From: Ophthalmolycus amberensis
Taxonomy: Eukaryota; Chordata; Actinopteri; Perciformes; Zoarcidae
Length of the DNA stretch: 64,000 nucleotides
NCBI GenBank assembly: GCA_024529925.1
Contig: JAFEUB010001476.1
Span: forward strand, 942,501-1,006,500
Reading direction: 5' to 3'
Shown: positions 52,682-64,000 of the stretch, piece by piece
Layout: each line of letters opens with the position of its first letter
Numbering within the stretch: the first letter of the stretch is position 1
Translations under genes and position numbers: made by a program
Notes under the pieces: model-generated
What the model saw: only the letters and a program-made list of their open reading frames with translations
Database searches by the model: none
Told to the model about the DNA's origin: nothing

Positions 52682-52831
52682 ATATTCTAGTATTTTTATA
52701 TTAGATGTAAGGCAAATAAAAGCCCCTATTTTAAAACAAAACAATCATGAATTTCTCACCTTAAAATATGAAGGTGTCTGCCGGTCTCTGCACTGAACCA
52801 GTGCACTGAATGTCTGGCTTCCTGCTAATGT
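52169..52831 (-). promoter_or_regulatory. gpr84 5' intron and likely non-coding exon 1
   Basis: On the minus strand the acceptor TTCTGATTCCTGTTAG precedes TTGACAGA-ATG, and a donor TTTTAAG|GTGAGA lies near 52758. The non-coding exon would start somewhere above 52765. An AT microsatellite lies at about 52648-52676. Confidence 0.5.
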
Positions 52832-54969
52832 TGTGTAGCCGGCAATGAAATGTCCCTCCTGGGCTACTGTGGAGCTGGGTAGGCCTTAGCCCCTCCCACT
52901 TGCTGGTTCCCAATTAGTTTGTTCCACCATAAATAGCCATACCATGAGCTGTCTTTCCCTCTTTCTGACCTCTAGGCCCTCGGTAGGTGTGAACTTTAGC
53001 TTTGTAAGTGAGACATATTTGCCGTGGGTTTCACCGTTGTCTTTTTTTTTTATCCTTTAATATTTTATTAAGGTTTTTTTTGTTGCAAAGAAAAACAAAA
53101 ACAAATCCTGAACAAGTAAGAAATAATACTAGCAATTCATGCACCTGGCAAAAGGCCAGGAGGAAATACATTTAAACAAATAGTTAAATTAAACAAAAAC
53201 AAAATACATCAAAACAACCATGCAGCATGCCAACAACATTGTCCGTCACTCGTGTCAACCATAACTTCAGGATCAGATATCAAAATTGTGTATTGGAAGA
53301 GTTCTATACACAGCAATATTTATGTTAAGATCTAGATTTGCACAGACGAAGTAGCATACTGTTTGAAGAGAGTACCTGAACAGAGTCAAAAAACCCTGTG
53401 TGAGGTTAGGGAGGGCAAATCACCAGCCAAGTTCTTATTCTGACAAATATTTGGTCCATTTTGTCCATCTTGCTATGTATGCGTCTTTCCTTAATCTCAG
53501 TAGGAAAGTCAGTCTTTCCATATCGTGAATTTCTTTCATGATTTCAATCCAATTTTCGACTGAAGGTGGGTCGGTTTGTAGCCACTTACGACTAATAGCT
53601 TTTTTTGCTGCTACCGTTAATATTTTCAGGAGGTATCGGTCATTTCCTGTTATTCCTTCTGGTAGATCACCCAAATAAAGTTACTTGCATGTGAATAAAA
53701 TCTGCTGCCCAAGAATATGCTGCATAATTGTCCAAGCGTTTTGCCAGAATGTTTGTATCTTGGAGCAGCACCAGAAGATATGGTGGTGGTTTGCACAACC
53801 CTCCCCACAATTTCTCCAGCATGTACGGTTTATTGAGACTAAGTATGTCTTCATTTTAGGGGTAATAAAGAAACGAACAAGGTTCTTCCAGCTAAATTCA
53901 CGCCAATACATTGAACAGGAAGTAGTGAACACGGTTTCACACATATTCTCCCATTGCTGACTGGATATTTGATCTTCTAGTTCTTTCTCCCATCTCTCCT
54001 TGATATATGTTGTGGTAGTTCCTCTGCCCTTTGTGATTCCCTGGTAAAGTTTTGAAATGACTGATTTGGAGCTGCCATTGTATGCCCGTACTATTAATTT
54101 TATTATTTCATTCGGTTCCATATTTACCTCATGTCTCTTAATTTCTTTTGAAAAGTACTGCCGTAACTGTAAATATCTGAAGAAATCATAATTTTCTAAA
54201 TTGTATTTTTCCTTCAATATCTGGAAGCTGTGTAATGTGTTTTTCTCCATTATTGTACAGAAAGCAGTAATACCTTGTTTGGTCCAGTACCTGAATCTAG
54301 AATCTATACTATTTGGTGTAAATTCTGTGTCATATGCAAGCCATCTAAGTTTTCTTAACTGGGTCCACAAATTTAGTTGCTTTACAACGTCAAACCAGGT
54401 GTGCAGGGTGAATAAGACAATGGGGTTCAGATGGGCGCGATAAGTTAACATTAATTTGTGGTCTGCGATCATTGCTTGTCCTGGAATACCTTTGCATACA
54501 TTTTCCATCTCCTTCCACTTAGCCTCGTAACCATTATCACACCAAAGAACTATTATTTTTAATTGGGCGGAATGGAAATACTCTCTAAGGTTAGGGAGAG
54601 ACATACCACCTCCCTCCTTACTAATGGTAACCCTTGTCTTATTTTACTCTAGGTCCAGCTCCAAAGAGACTCCCACTTCCCCGTCAAGCCCTCCAGATGG
54701 GTGTTGTGCAGTGAGCAGGCAGGAGATGTTGACTGCCACTGCTGTTTTGTTTAACTTGTAAATTTAGCTGTATTCATGGTTTTGTTTTGCTTGGTTTTGT
54801 TTTGCATTGCTTGGTTTTGTTTTACATGGTTTTGCCTCTATGTCACACCTATGTCACAGGTATATTAGATATATACCTTGTTATTGTCTTTTAACATTAA
54901 ATTGTTTGTTGTAATAAATGTTTTAATCTTGGGGTAATCCTTGGTCTCAGTAAGTCATTCACCGCCACA
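52832..54969 (-). mobile_element. Possible solo LTR split by a LINE insertion
   Basis: The outer parts (52832-53040 and about 54641-54969) begin TGTGTAG and end CCGCCACA. The left part has a TATA-like ACCATAAATAGCC and the right part an AATAAA, as an LTR would. The LINE fragment lies between them. No internal retroviral genes are present and a target duplication is not clear, so this is a suggestion only. Confidence 0.35.
53041..54645 (-). mobile_element. 5'-truncated LINE (L1/Tx1-like), ORF2 C-terminus
   Basis: On the minus strand a frame of 307 residues (54604-53681) begins MSLPNLREYFHSAQL and continues with RWLAYDTEF, RYWTKQGI and CANHHHIFWCC, which is the conserved region after the reverse transcriptase of L1-clade elements including the Cys-His motif. 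A shift leads to a second frame (53674-53435). The element ends in a T-run on the plus strand at 53041 (a poly-A tail on its own strand). TTGTCTT occurs at both edges and may be a short target duplication. It lacks the endonuclease and polymerase and is dead. Confidence 0.85.
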
Positions 54970-56914
54970 TGTACCCTAAAAGATAATCTGTGGGCTTTTG
55001 AGTGGTTTGAGCCGGTATTAAAGGTGCAGTGCACGGTAAATAAAAGAGAAAGCAACTTGAAATAAACATGAGTCACGTTATGTTACTCAACTACTGCATT
55101 TGTGATTTATTGTTATTTCATTACATTTGGAAAAAAAGAACGAAAAAAAAAAACACCAGTCAACATTGTTTACAACCATAAACTCAGTTTAATGTTATAC
55201 ATGATTTTGTCTTCAGTTAACAATTGGGAAGCCCCAACATGTACCTTTTCTCATTTTTTAAATAATCTACATTTACAGTAATGTTTCAATACACTTCTCC
55301 TAGACAACAATTCATACATTTGTAGACATTTTTTTTATTGCAGTTCACAAGAGAAGTTAGCAGGAGTGCTTAAAGTATTGCTACGGTTTCCGTTTCCTAA
55401 AGCGCCCCCCTAATGTTTCACAAGCCATCGTGACAGTTTTACAGGGAAGGTTCGGGGTCATGTAGGGTCAATGTACACAAGGCAGAGCAGACAAACTAAA
55501 CATTTTTATCTCACTACAAGCCTATATTACTACCATTTTGTGTTTTGTTCTTTGCATACAACTACTCATCTGTGTATACAGTATGTGGTCCTTTTCCTTC
55601 TGTAACATATTGCTGGTGTCTAACATCCCACTGTTCTCCACACACCTCGTATGGGATTGTGATGTCTGTAAAATTAAATGTGCACATAAAGACCTGCTAC
55701 CGAACTCATACATTTTCCCGCTGTGCTCACAGTGTTGAAACTATTTCATGAAGACACTGAAACCTGTCTGTGTTGCGCAGTGAGGAGATGAAAATGATAG
55801 ATCATGATTTTAAATGTATTTGAGCCATTGTAGATGTAGATTTTTCACCATAGACTTTTACCGATGTGCTTTGTGGGAATTAATGCACAGTATAGTCAGT
55901 GGCCATTCAGGAAGAATCTGGTGAATCATCAGGGGAACTATTTAATTGGAGGCGGTTACATCTTGACCTTCACTAGAGAATGAAGAACATCACTGGTGCT
56001 TCTTCTCATTCTATTCTTGTTTTTTTTTACAACCTTACTGTATTTTAAACACTGATAGCTGCATAGTGCGCCAGTTGCAATTACTTCTTCACAACAAGTC
56101 TACCTTTACCAAACTGTGAATATGGTTGACGTACACATCAGAGCATTTTTAAGACATAAGACGGAATTCCCTCCCTTTTGCTGTTCCTCTTTGACTTCCT
56201 GTTTCTGTCCGACAGAGGTAAAAATAGGCCATGAGGCCGAAAATGTAGTCATACAGAACAGAAAAATGTTTACCAACTGCAGAAATGGTACGGAAAATGA
56301 TGGTACCTTTTCTCTTTGTAGGCCTCAAAAACAAAACATTACAGTGGTATAATCCACTATACTGTGACAGCTACATTATGGTACCAGCTAACATCAGAGG
56401 CAACGACTATATTTAACCCAGCGGGCGTGTTTTTGATTACATTGAGGCTTTGGATATGTAATGAATCCTTGCAGAGGTGAACACTTAAAACATGACAGAG
56501 GTAGGGTTTGAGTCAGATACAGTGGATCATTATGTTAGATGAAGATAACTAGTGAGTTGTAGATTGGAGGATGGTCAAAGAAGTCCATGCTTGATAGAAA
56601 CTTGTTTTGAAGTTCCTCTTCAAACTACCTGCAGTCTACGCGATGATTGGCAGATAGTTGAGTGATAAAGGGAAGCTGGAAAGGATGGAAACATACAGTC
56701 TCTTTGAAATGTCTGAGATTCGTTATCTCTGCTTATCCCTGTTAATGTAACAGTAGTGGTCTGCAACCACAGTATGCACCATGAAGAGTCATATGTTCAC
56801 TGTTTTTATTAGGCTATAATGAAACAGCAGCTGGAGCCACACCAGCTGATTTGGCTCTTGATGGCACATGGTTGCAGGCCTCCACTTCACAGTGTGCTTC
56901 TTCCTGATTCGTCC
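54970..56914 (-). other. znf385a 3' UTR and intergenic DNA
   Basis: No coding exon. On the minus strand AATAAA signals occur at 56810-56805 and near 55110, so the znf385a 3' UTR may be short or may run for nearly 2 kb. Small open frames at 55522-55751 and 56116-56352 have no recognisable domain. Confidence 0.4.
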
Positions 56915-59210
56915 TCATTCTCTCACCGTCAGTAAGGAGTGAAGAGGATTGGCCCATGCGTGGTGCGGATGGGACCTGGGGCAGGGCCTCAGCAGGCTGA
57001 GGGGTGTTCCCTGTAGGAGGTGGTGATGGGGGTGGTGATGGGGGTGGGAGGTTGGGCAAGAAGAACGTAGTGCCAGGTGATTGGAGGAGGCTGCGGCTGC
57101 CATTGCTGCGGCAACAGCCAGAGGATTTGGTAAAAGTCCGGCCCCCAAAGTTTTTGGAAGTTCCTTTGAGAAAGATCAAGGAAAAATGGAAGTAGATTTA
57201 TTAATGCATGCAAGAGTTCTCTTCAAACCTAAATTATTTGAAATTGAGAAATATGGACGATGGAATATGGGAGAAAAAACGAGTTTTTACCATAAAGTCT
57301 GTGCGCTTCTTGTGCCGACTGAGAAGAGGATTTGGTTTCCCTGCAACTCCATCCCGATGCCTCCGGCTAGATATGTGCTGAAACATAAAGTGAGAAAGCA
57401 GTGTTATTGGATTTTGAGATTGCTGGAAAGCTATAGGATCACTCAGGGTCTTTGGATCTCTGTGTGGCTTTTCTCACCTGTTTAAGCTGCAGCTCTGAGG
57501 TGACTCTGACGTTGCAGATCTCACAGTGGAAGGTGCGTTCCTCAGTGTTGGGGTCAGAAGACAGCTCCCCTCCCTGCTCTAGGCTGGGTTTAGGACCAAG
57601 ACGTGGGTATGCTTTAATGGGTCCCAGTCCGCTCCGAGCCTCCAGAATGGTTTTGTGTTTGGTACCTGGAAACAATAATAAGAAGGATAAAATATATGTT
57701 GGCCGTTAAGGCCATGCTACCGAGAATGGACTTTGAACCTATCTGTTCAGCAAACATGGAGGTGTCCTTAAGTGCTAAAAAAAAGGAAATCTGAACATCT
57801 GCAATTCCATGACAACTACGAAAACTCTGAGGATTATGTGACCTCCAGAACAGCTACTAACTCACCTTGTGGTGAGATTGTTTGTTAAAAAGTGAACACA
57901 CTGTACAGCTGTTAATGTCATGATATCCATTTGAAATAGGAGGGTATTCCTGTAGGTGCATTTACTGCATGCGACAATATTTAGTGTAGTAGGTGGTAGG
58001 AGGCGAGATCACTTATCTACACCATGCAGTGTTTTAACCAGGCAATCCTGCCACTAAGTGGCACCAATGCACCATCTTTAAAATGCAGATTAAATGCACA
58101 ACTTTTAAAAAGGCCTTCAGGGTTTCTGAAGTTACTTTGAAGAGTGCATAATGCTGTCGTTTGTAAAGGTTTATTTCTCTCCAAGATTGTGCATACTCTG
58201 TGGTGTTATGGACCTACGAATATGTGCACTCCCACAGAGCCGTGTTGGAGTGAACCTACCTTTGTTATGTGCCTCCAGTTGTGAGAGGGAATTAACAGCT
58301 ACTTTGCACAGGGAGCAGTGGAGAAGCTTCTTGGCTTTCTCTTCCTCTGACGCCCCTGAAGAAGTGCTGGGTGCTGGGGACGGGGTTTCAGGAAGACCAG
58401 CCGCTGCTGGATCTGCAGGATGGGTGCTGAGGGCCACGATGGGGGAGGGAGAGGATGGCAAAGGTGTGCTGACAGAAGTCAAGGGGGGACACCCTGCATC
58501 TGAGCTCAGCGTGGGTGTTGGAAGTCGACTAGGAGTCAGCGGTGACTTGTTAGAGTTGGGACAGGATTGGATGTCATCTGTAAACAGCACAAAGTTTTTA
58601 GGTTAGTGAATAATTTGTGGAAAGTCAACCATATAATTAACTCTTCAACCCTGTTGTGTGAAAATAACGTTTCCTCTCTGAGGACGAATACACACCTGTG
58701 TAATTTTAACATCTGTTTTTTTTCTACTGTCATAGTTCAACTCTATATAGAACTGTGCGACGAAGTCAGATCTTTGGATCTGTATAGATCAGAGAAATGT
58801 ACGCAGGTTGTTAGAATAAATGTTTTTTTCTTTTCTGGTAATCAGATTTGCAAGTTCTCATTAAATCATATTAACACTACATTTCTTAGAAGAAACCAGG
58901 GCACCAACACTGCTCTCTGGTTAACTTAATCACTTTACACAACAGCTGTGTTGTGCATCTTTACTGTTTTGTGACAGATTTGTGTATGTGTGTGTGTGTG
59001 TGTGTGTAACACTATATGTCACAGGTGATGCTCACCCTGCATATTAGGATCAGGCTCAGGGCTAGATGGCGAGGGGCCTGTTGGGGAGGGCGAAGCAGTA
59101 AGGGGAGGGTGCTGCTTGTCGCCCTCTTGGAGACGAGCTGTCTTGGATGTCTCGATCCCCTTCACCCTCCGAGCATGGCGGTTCCCCTTGTAGTGGGCCT
59201 CAGCCTGGCT
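56915..59210 (-). CDS. znf385a: Zinc finger protein 385A, 3' exons
   Basis: Five exons on the minus strand join in frame: 59210-59036, 58577-58260, 57665-57478, 57377-57291 and 57163-56915. ZNF385A (HZF) is a nuclear and cytoplasmic protein that binds p53 to favour arrest genes and binds structured mRNA 3' UTRs. The first exon starts SQAEAHYKGNRHARRVKG, the second half of a matrin-type C2H2 finger. The second exon has LLHCSLCKVAVNSLSQLEAHNK and the third ERTFHCEICNVRVTSELQLKQ, continued in the fourth by HISSRRHRDGVAGKP. The last exon reads ELPKTLGAGLLPNPLAVAAAM. Near 56984-56986 one extra base shifts the frame; the other frame reads PAPGPIRTTHGPILFTPY and then stops (56931-56929), matching the family C-terminus as I remember it. 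Exons upstream of 59210 are uncertain. Its neighbour gpr84 is the same as in mammals. Confidence 0.87.
58985..59008 (+). repeat. (TG)n microsatellite
   Basis: A short TG run lies in a znf385a intron, just beyond the donor at 59035. Confidence 0.9.
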
Positions 59211-59706
59211 CTGGCAAAATAACAAGATCAGAGGTTTACATGAATTAATGGATTTGATTTTGCACGGCTAGATTCATATTTCCATCTTTAACGGAACGTT
59301 TCATTTTGATCACCATGTTGGCAGTGACACACACACTGCCATGTGGACCGATATTTATATGCCCTTTTCTGTTGCCAGTCAGCTTTATATTTACATGTTT
59401 GTCTTCTTTGTTCTTGTTCGTCTGGTTAGTTGTACAGTCATAATCAGTTGAATTTATTAGCTGAAGATGGGCTTTTCAGATGTTCATTGATATGTAGGTT
59501 CAATACGTTTGAAAAACAGGAAATGAACCAAACATATCAACTCCAAAGATCTGCAGCTGAGCTATCATCAAGTTACCATCATTTAAAGATGATGGTTGTA
59601 TGGATGTGTGTCATAACCCATTAGAGTAGTAACTGAGTTATTACATATTTAACTAAGCAAACCCCTATTCTTTTTTGTTCCCCAGGATAATTCAATATTT
59701 ACTCAC

Positions 59707-59886
59707 AAATTCTGAAACATATTCTGGCACCCTGCATTTTCGGTGCATTACAGTAAAGGGCTGTTGAGCCTTGTGGTTTGCAGGTCTGATGTGCTGATGA
59801 GGCTTGTCAGGGAAGATTAGCCCTCTAGAATATTCTCGTCTTCCTTCACTACTGGTGTAATCACTGAACTGGCCCGCTGAGCTCAT
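59707..59886 (-). CDS. Candidate alternative first coding exon of znf385a
   Basis: A start codon in a good Kozak context (ATCACCATGA) opens a frame of 60 codons that ends exactly at a strong donor (GAATTT|GTGAGT), in phase 0, the phase needed by the next exon at 59210. The joined protein would read VPEYVSEF then SQAEAHYKG. It resembles no known ZNF385 N-terminus and would leave the first zinc finger without its normal CxxC half, although it has KCRV nearby. It may be an alternative promoter exon or a chance frame. Confidence 0.35.
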
Positions 59887-62800
59887 GGTGATTATTAAGT
59901 GTGGGATTATTTAAAATGGACTGGAGGTCAGTGGGTAACCAGTGTCAGTTGTCAGCTGCCGAGAGAAAAAAATGGAGCAAATCAAGAAGACCATAAGTGT
60001 GTGTTTGTCTGCTTGTCCTTGTCTGATTGCACTTAAGAGGATCGGTTTAAAGTCAGAAAATAGGAAATATGAAGAGAATGGACCTTTCAGTAAATCTTCA
60101 GTACGTTTGTAGACTTTGGGTTTCAGTTTGTCAGAGTATTGGTTGACGAGTTATGTGTTAAAGTTGTGATCATTAAGATTTTCATGAAATTAAACCCTAT
60201 TTTTTATGCTATTTATTGTTAAACATTGGCACTGGAAAGGTGCAGAAACATCCAATACAGAAATAACTCCTGGAGATACTGGGCTGGGAAATCGGAGTTA
60301 CCCTTCAAGTCCAGATATGTGCATGTCAGCATCTGATGAAATCAAAGGAAAGAGGGAGCTGTAGTTCTTGTAAGCTCCTCACTAATTCAGTAATACAGAA
60401 TAAGATAGGTTTCATTATGTCAACAACAAGGCTGAGGGACCTGCATAAGGCGCGTGACCGGTAGTAGGCCTAAATGTTTGGGACTCTGCGGCTTTGGGAT
60501 GCTTCACTGAGGCAAAGGGACCACTGGGACGTGTCCACGATGTCTCTGTAAGCCTGAGGTATTAAGTGCCAATGTTAGTTACCCATATAGCCCTCATCCT
60601 GATTGGTGATGACAGAAAGCCAGATATAGCTCTGCCTGTGTAACCCAACTCCTCTGACTGCTGCGACCCAAAGCCCTGCAATTAGACAAGGAGATGAAGC
60701 CCTACAACTCCACAAACAAATGACAGCAGAGAGCCCGAAAGACATATTTAATGCTCCTTCTTCTCTTTGCAGTTCACACTTTGTGCTGCTATTCTTATTT
60801 TCCTCTGCCATTCTTCAACTCCCAGTTGTTTTCCTTCTGCTTGAGCTTTGATGCTTTCACTCTTCCTGTGACCTTCAGTGTCAGATCTTAGGAAATCAAT
60901 GAAGGTGTTCCGTCAATTCAAGCATAAAAGGCTTGACAGGCTCGCAGGTGGGGGTGGGATGCAGTAGCAACAATTAGATGTAAAAGAGATTAACGCATCC
61001 GATCTTGAGGAGAGTGAAGAATAATAAAATATAAATGATGTTGGGCATAGTAGGCTAAATGGACTGAGAAAAGCTGCGAAAGAGCCTATGAAAATGGGAA
61101 TTAAGATGAATGAAGAAGCAGAGATGGGATTTAAGAGGGAGAAAATGAGAGCAAGTGAATGTCCCTGAAATCCCCTTTCTCTCTTAGCAGGATGTGCTTT
61201 GATGTTTTATCTATAAAGCAACAAAGGCACAGAAAGCAGAGAGACTGGGTCTAGAAAATCTACTGTACGGGGTACTGGCAGCAGCGACAGGAAGAGGGGG
61301 CGGGAAGAAGGTGGAGAAAAGGAGAGGGGACAGACGATACTGTATACCCCACAGAGGAGGAAGCAGAAAAATGAAAACAGGAAAATGGTGAGCAAACCCC
61401 CTTGCTGAACAGACGGAGACATGAATGAAACAACGTTTGGTTTGGGCCTGAGAAGAACAAGAAGAGAAAGAAAGAGCGAGAGAGAGAGGTGTCCAGTATG
61501 GTACTGCAGTGGTGACGATGGCTAATGCAGCATGGTGTGACGTCAGCCTTGCAGCAGAGCTGAGCTAAACACTGGCAGGCTAATCTGTCCTCTGTGGCCA
61601 GAAATGAATTGCATTGTTATGATTGCCACATGTGTGGCTGCAGCGTAGTAGCAGTGAGAAGCACCTTTTGTCTGAGTGGCCGCTATCAATCAATCTGCCT
61701 CTTTCACTTTGTGTAACCCCATTTAACCCCTGTCTCCCTGCCTCCCTCACACATGCACACAAAAGATAAATGTTGGTATTGTTAATGTACTCTGGGTTTC
61801 GTATGACCTGAAGAAGACTTGATGAAAGATAATGAGTGTTTGTCTGCCTTTGAACTGCTGCAGCGCAGCCCAGACAGCGCGAGTAAGCCAAATACCGTAC
61901 TGTAAGCAGAGTATTCCTTCATTATTAAAGAATGCCCACCGTGCTTTAAGCTGCCAGTCTCTCAGGTTACTGTGTAAAGTGCTGGAGAGCTGCAGCGGAG
62001 CAGATGCACACCGAGGCTCACAAGTAAAACAGCAGGCGGAACAAACAGGTGGCTCAGTATTAGACATCCCACTGCATCTCACAGACGTGACACCAGCACT
62101 CTCATACATACACACATGCGTTTTCACACATGCACGTTCATATTTTCCCAAACGGTATGTAAATATGAACATGCTGGAAGCAGCCCCCACTCATGTTCTG
62201 TATTCCATGCTCATGTAGACCATGTGGGAACATGCAAGTCTGAGCAGGGGAGATATAATTAAGTGGCCCCTCACAGAGTTACACAAGTTTCAGATGACTC
62301 TCCTCCCTGCCGGTGTCCTTTATACACCATTGCATTTAGAGTGCAAGTATTTAGCGCTTCATCACTGGAATGCATTTATATTTTTAGCCAGGCTTGTACG
62401 TCAGGCTTTTGCTTGATTTCTACTCGTGTTTAGGTTAGAGGTTACAGTGTAGGTCAGAAATATCAGTGTTTTTTATTGTAAAAACCTTTTAATATTGACG
62501 AATACACATTAGTCAAACTCAGATAATTAGTTGGACTGCATAACAAATTCAGCTCAGGAAATTTGTCTTTTTTCACTTCTAATAGAACTAACTGCAGAAT
62601 TTATTGGGGGCTCTTTTCCTGTGGCATAATATGAAAGGTCATTTTCAGAGGCAGTGTGATCAGAAATGTGCTATCTCATTTCTTATTTCTCCGTGCAACG
62701 AAAGAGTTTCTGACCATCAAGATACGTCCTCTGTACATGTGTACTTACAAACACATACACACTATAAAAGGCCCAGTACTTGACTCTTAACACATCAGTC

Positions 62801-64000
62801 ATGACATCCAGTAGCTGGGTTTTGGATGTCCACATTATGAGCTATTTGCTTTTCAACTTCAGTTAACACTACTGCCTCTGTAATGGGGACACTCAAGTCA
62901 TTCCTAGAGTTTTATATCTTCTGGCCTCTTTTATTTTGGTCCCTCCTCCTCATGTTGGCATGGTGCCGTCTGTCAAGAGTGAAATGCAGAAAATGTGCTC
63001 CATCAGCTTTAAGGTATAGTTCTGAGGACAAGCTTGTGTTAACTGTGGTTCACCCTCACCCTCTTATCAGAGTGGATTTAAAAAACACTCATTATACTCA
63101 CCCGACCAACAAAATCTCTGTAAACTTAAAATAAAGGTTTTGCAAACTTTCTGAAACTTGCTTGCTGTCCTTTTAGTTGCTTTTGACACAACATCACCAT
63201 ACGCTTGATACTGGAGTGCAGAAGGAATGATACTGGACAGTCAAAGAATAGATTAAGCAGGCAAGGATTACCCCCCCCCCCCCACCCCTTCCTGGACAGG
63301 CTAAAATTGGAGCTGAGAAACTGTGAAGTTCTCACCTGCACCAGTTGTACAGTCAATCACCAAATAACCTTGACTTCAGCCAGCAAACGTTTCAGGTCAT
63401 AACTTAATTCGTCACGAGTGCAGGTGCAGTGCTCTGTGACGGGTTGACTGTTTGCTGAGGTCTGCCCCCCTCCCCCTCCCCCAGTTTACAATTAAAAACG
63501 GCTGCAGATTTACCACTCATAATGCTTGGTAATTTTCTCATTCTCATTTTCAGCAAGCAACGCTTGATTTTGGGAGCTGAAATTACAAAAATGAGGGTAT
63601 TCTTTTCTCAGAATTCTATCCATTCGTTCCAATAACATTTGGAAAGTCTAGCTGTACGATTAGATTATTTTAGCCCATTCGTGTGTGAGAGGAGCCAACA
63701 GGAGGTCAGCTGTTGCTCTCTTTCGGCTCAGCTGGAGAAGGACACAAGCACATCATTAATGACATGCTTGGTTTCCACTGTCAGTAGTAAGTTAGTTAGC
63801 CGGACATGCTAACATTGCAGCTAACATTTGGCAGATAGACACACTTTAATTCATTTCCTGCTCTTTTGCGTATGTGTTTTTGGTTTTGTAACGGCTATAA
63901 GAGAGACAAGGTCCTCCAAACTCTTTTAATGCCAAACATCACTCATACTACGACCGCATGCACACTGCTTTGTCATTTTTTAGGAATCCAAAGCTTGACA
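59887..64000. other. Upstream flank of znf385a, no gene recognised
   Basis: Open frames here (for example 61747-62190 minus and 62883-63134 plus) show no domain, no splice consistency and no familiar motif. A C-run lies at 63271-63284. The exon encoding the first half of the znf385a zinc finger was not found, so it may lie beyond the window. Confidence 0.45.

Noticed and set aside
53685..54443. Plus-strand frames of 80-91 residues
   Set aside because: They are antisense to the LINE ORF2 fragment.
61747..62218. Opposing frames of 147 and 128 residues
   Set aside because: They overlap on opposite strands, neither shows a domain, and there are no good splice sites or Kozak context.

Overview
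The window is nuclear DNA of a ray-finned fish, most likely a percomorph teleost. It is AT-rich and intron-rich, with GT-AG splice sites, polyadenylation signals, simple repeats and fish-type transposons. Six recognisable gene families lie in the order c1galt1 (+), tac3 (-), apof (+), stat2 (+), gpr84 (-) and znf385a (-). The human relatives of tac3, stat2, apof, gpr84 and znf385a all lie on chromosome 12q13, so this is a conserved vertebrate neighbourhood. No bacterial or viral gene set is present.

Region 1 (1-27498) is the striking part. After a single c1galt1 exon 1 (565-790), a block of about 8.46 kb is present three times head to tail (2076-10533, 10550-19024, 19041-27498). The two junctions carry the same 16-base filler. 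Each block holds c1galt1 exons 2 and 3 on the plus strand and, convergent to them, a complete tac3 gene on the minus strand: a signal-peptide exon, a neurokinin F exon, a neurokinin-B-position exon and a C-terminal exon. The fish therefore appears to carry three intact tachykinin-3 genes but only one complete c1galt1; the other two c1galt1 copies lack the membrane-anchor exon. In all three tac3 copies the neurokinin B peptide has lost its FxGLM signature but keeps its cleavage and amidation signals.

Region 2 (27499-37400) holds intergenic repeats and apof, a single-coding-exon secreted apolipoprotein F precursor. Region 3 (37400-46740) is stat2, with 23 coding exons found by frame-consistent splicing. 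Three places in stat2 carry one extra base that breaks an otherwise continuous frame, and znf385a shows the same defect once. All four are +1 changes in short C or G runs, so consensus errors are the simplest explanation, with gene decay the alternative. Region 4 (47362-50238) is a PIF/Harbinger-type DNA transposon with a hAT element (47689-48861) nested inside it, bounded by a perfect 8-base target duplication. Region 5 holds gpr84 (an intact single-coding-exon receptor), a LINE fragment inside a possible solo LTR, and the 3' part of znf385a. The last 4 kb holds no gene that I can recognise.

The genes do not form one pathway. tac3 encodes brain and reproductive neuropeptides, c1galt1 builds mucin-type O-glycans, apof is a plasma lipid-transfer regulator, stat2 mediates type I interferon signalling, gpr84 senses medium-chain fatty acids on myeloid cells, and znf385a is a zinc-finger RNA/DNA-binding regulator. 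They share ancestry of the locus, not function.
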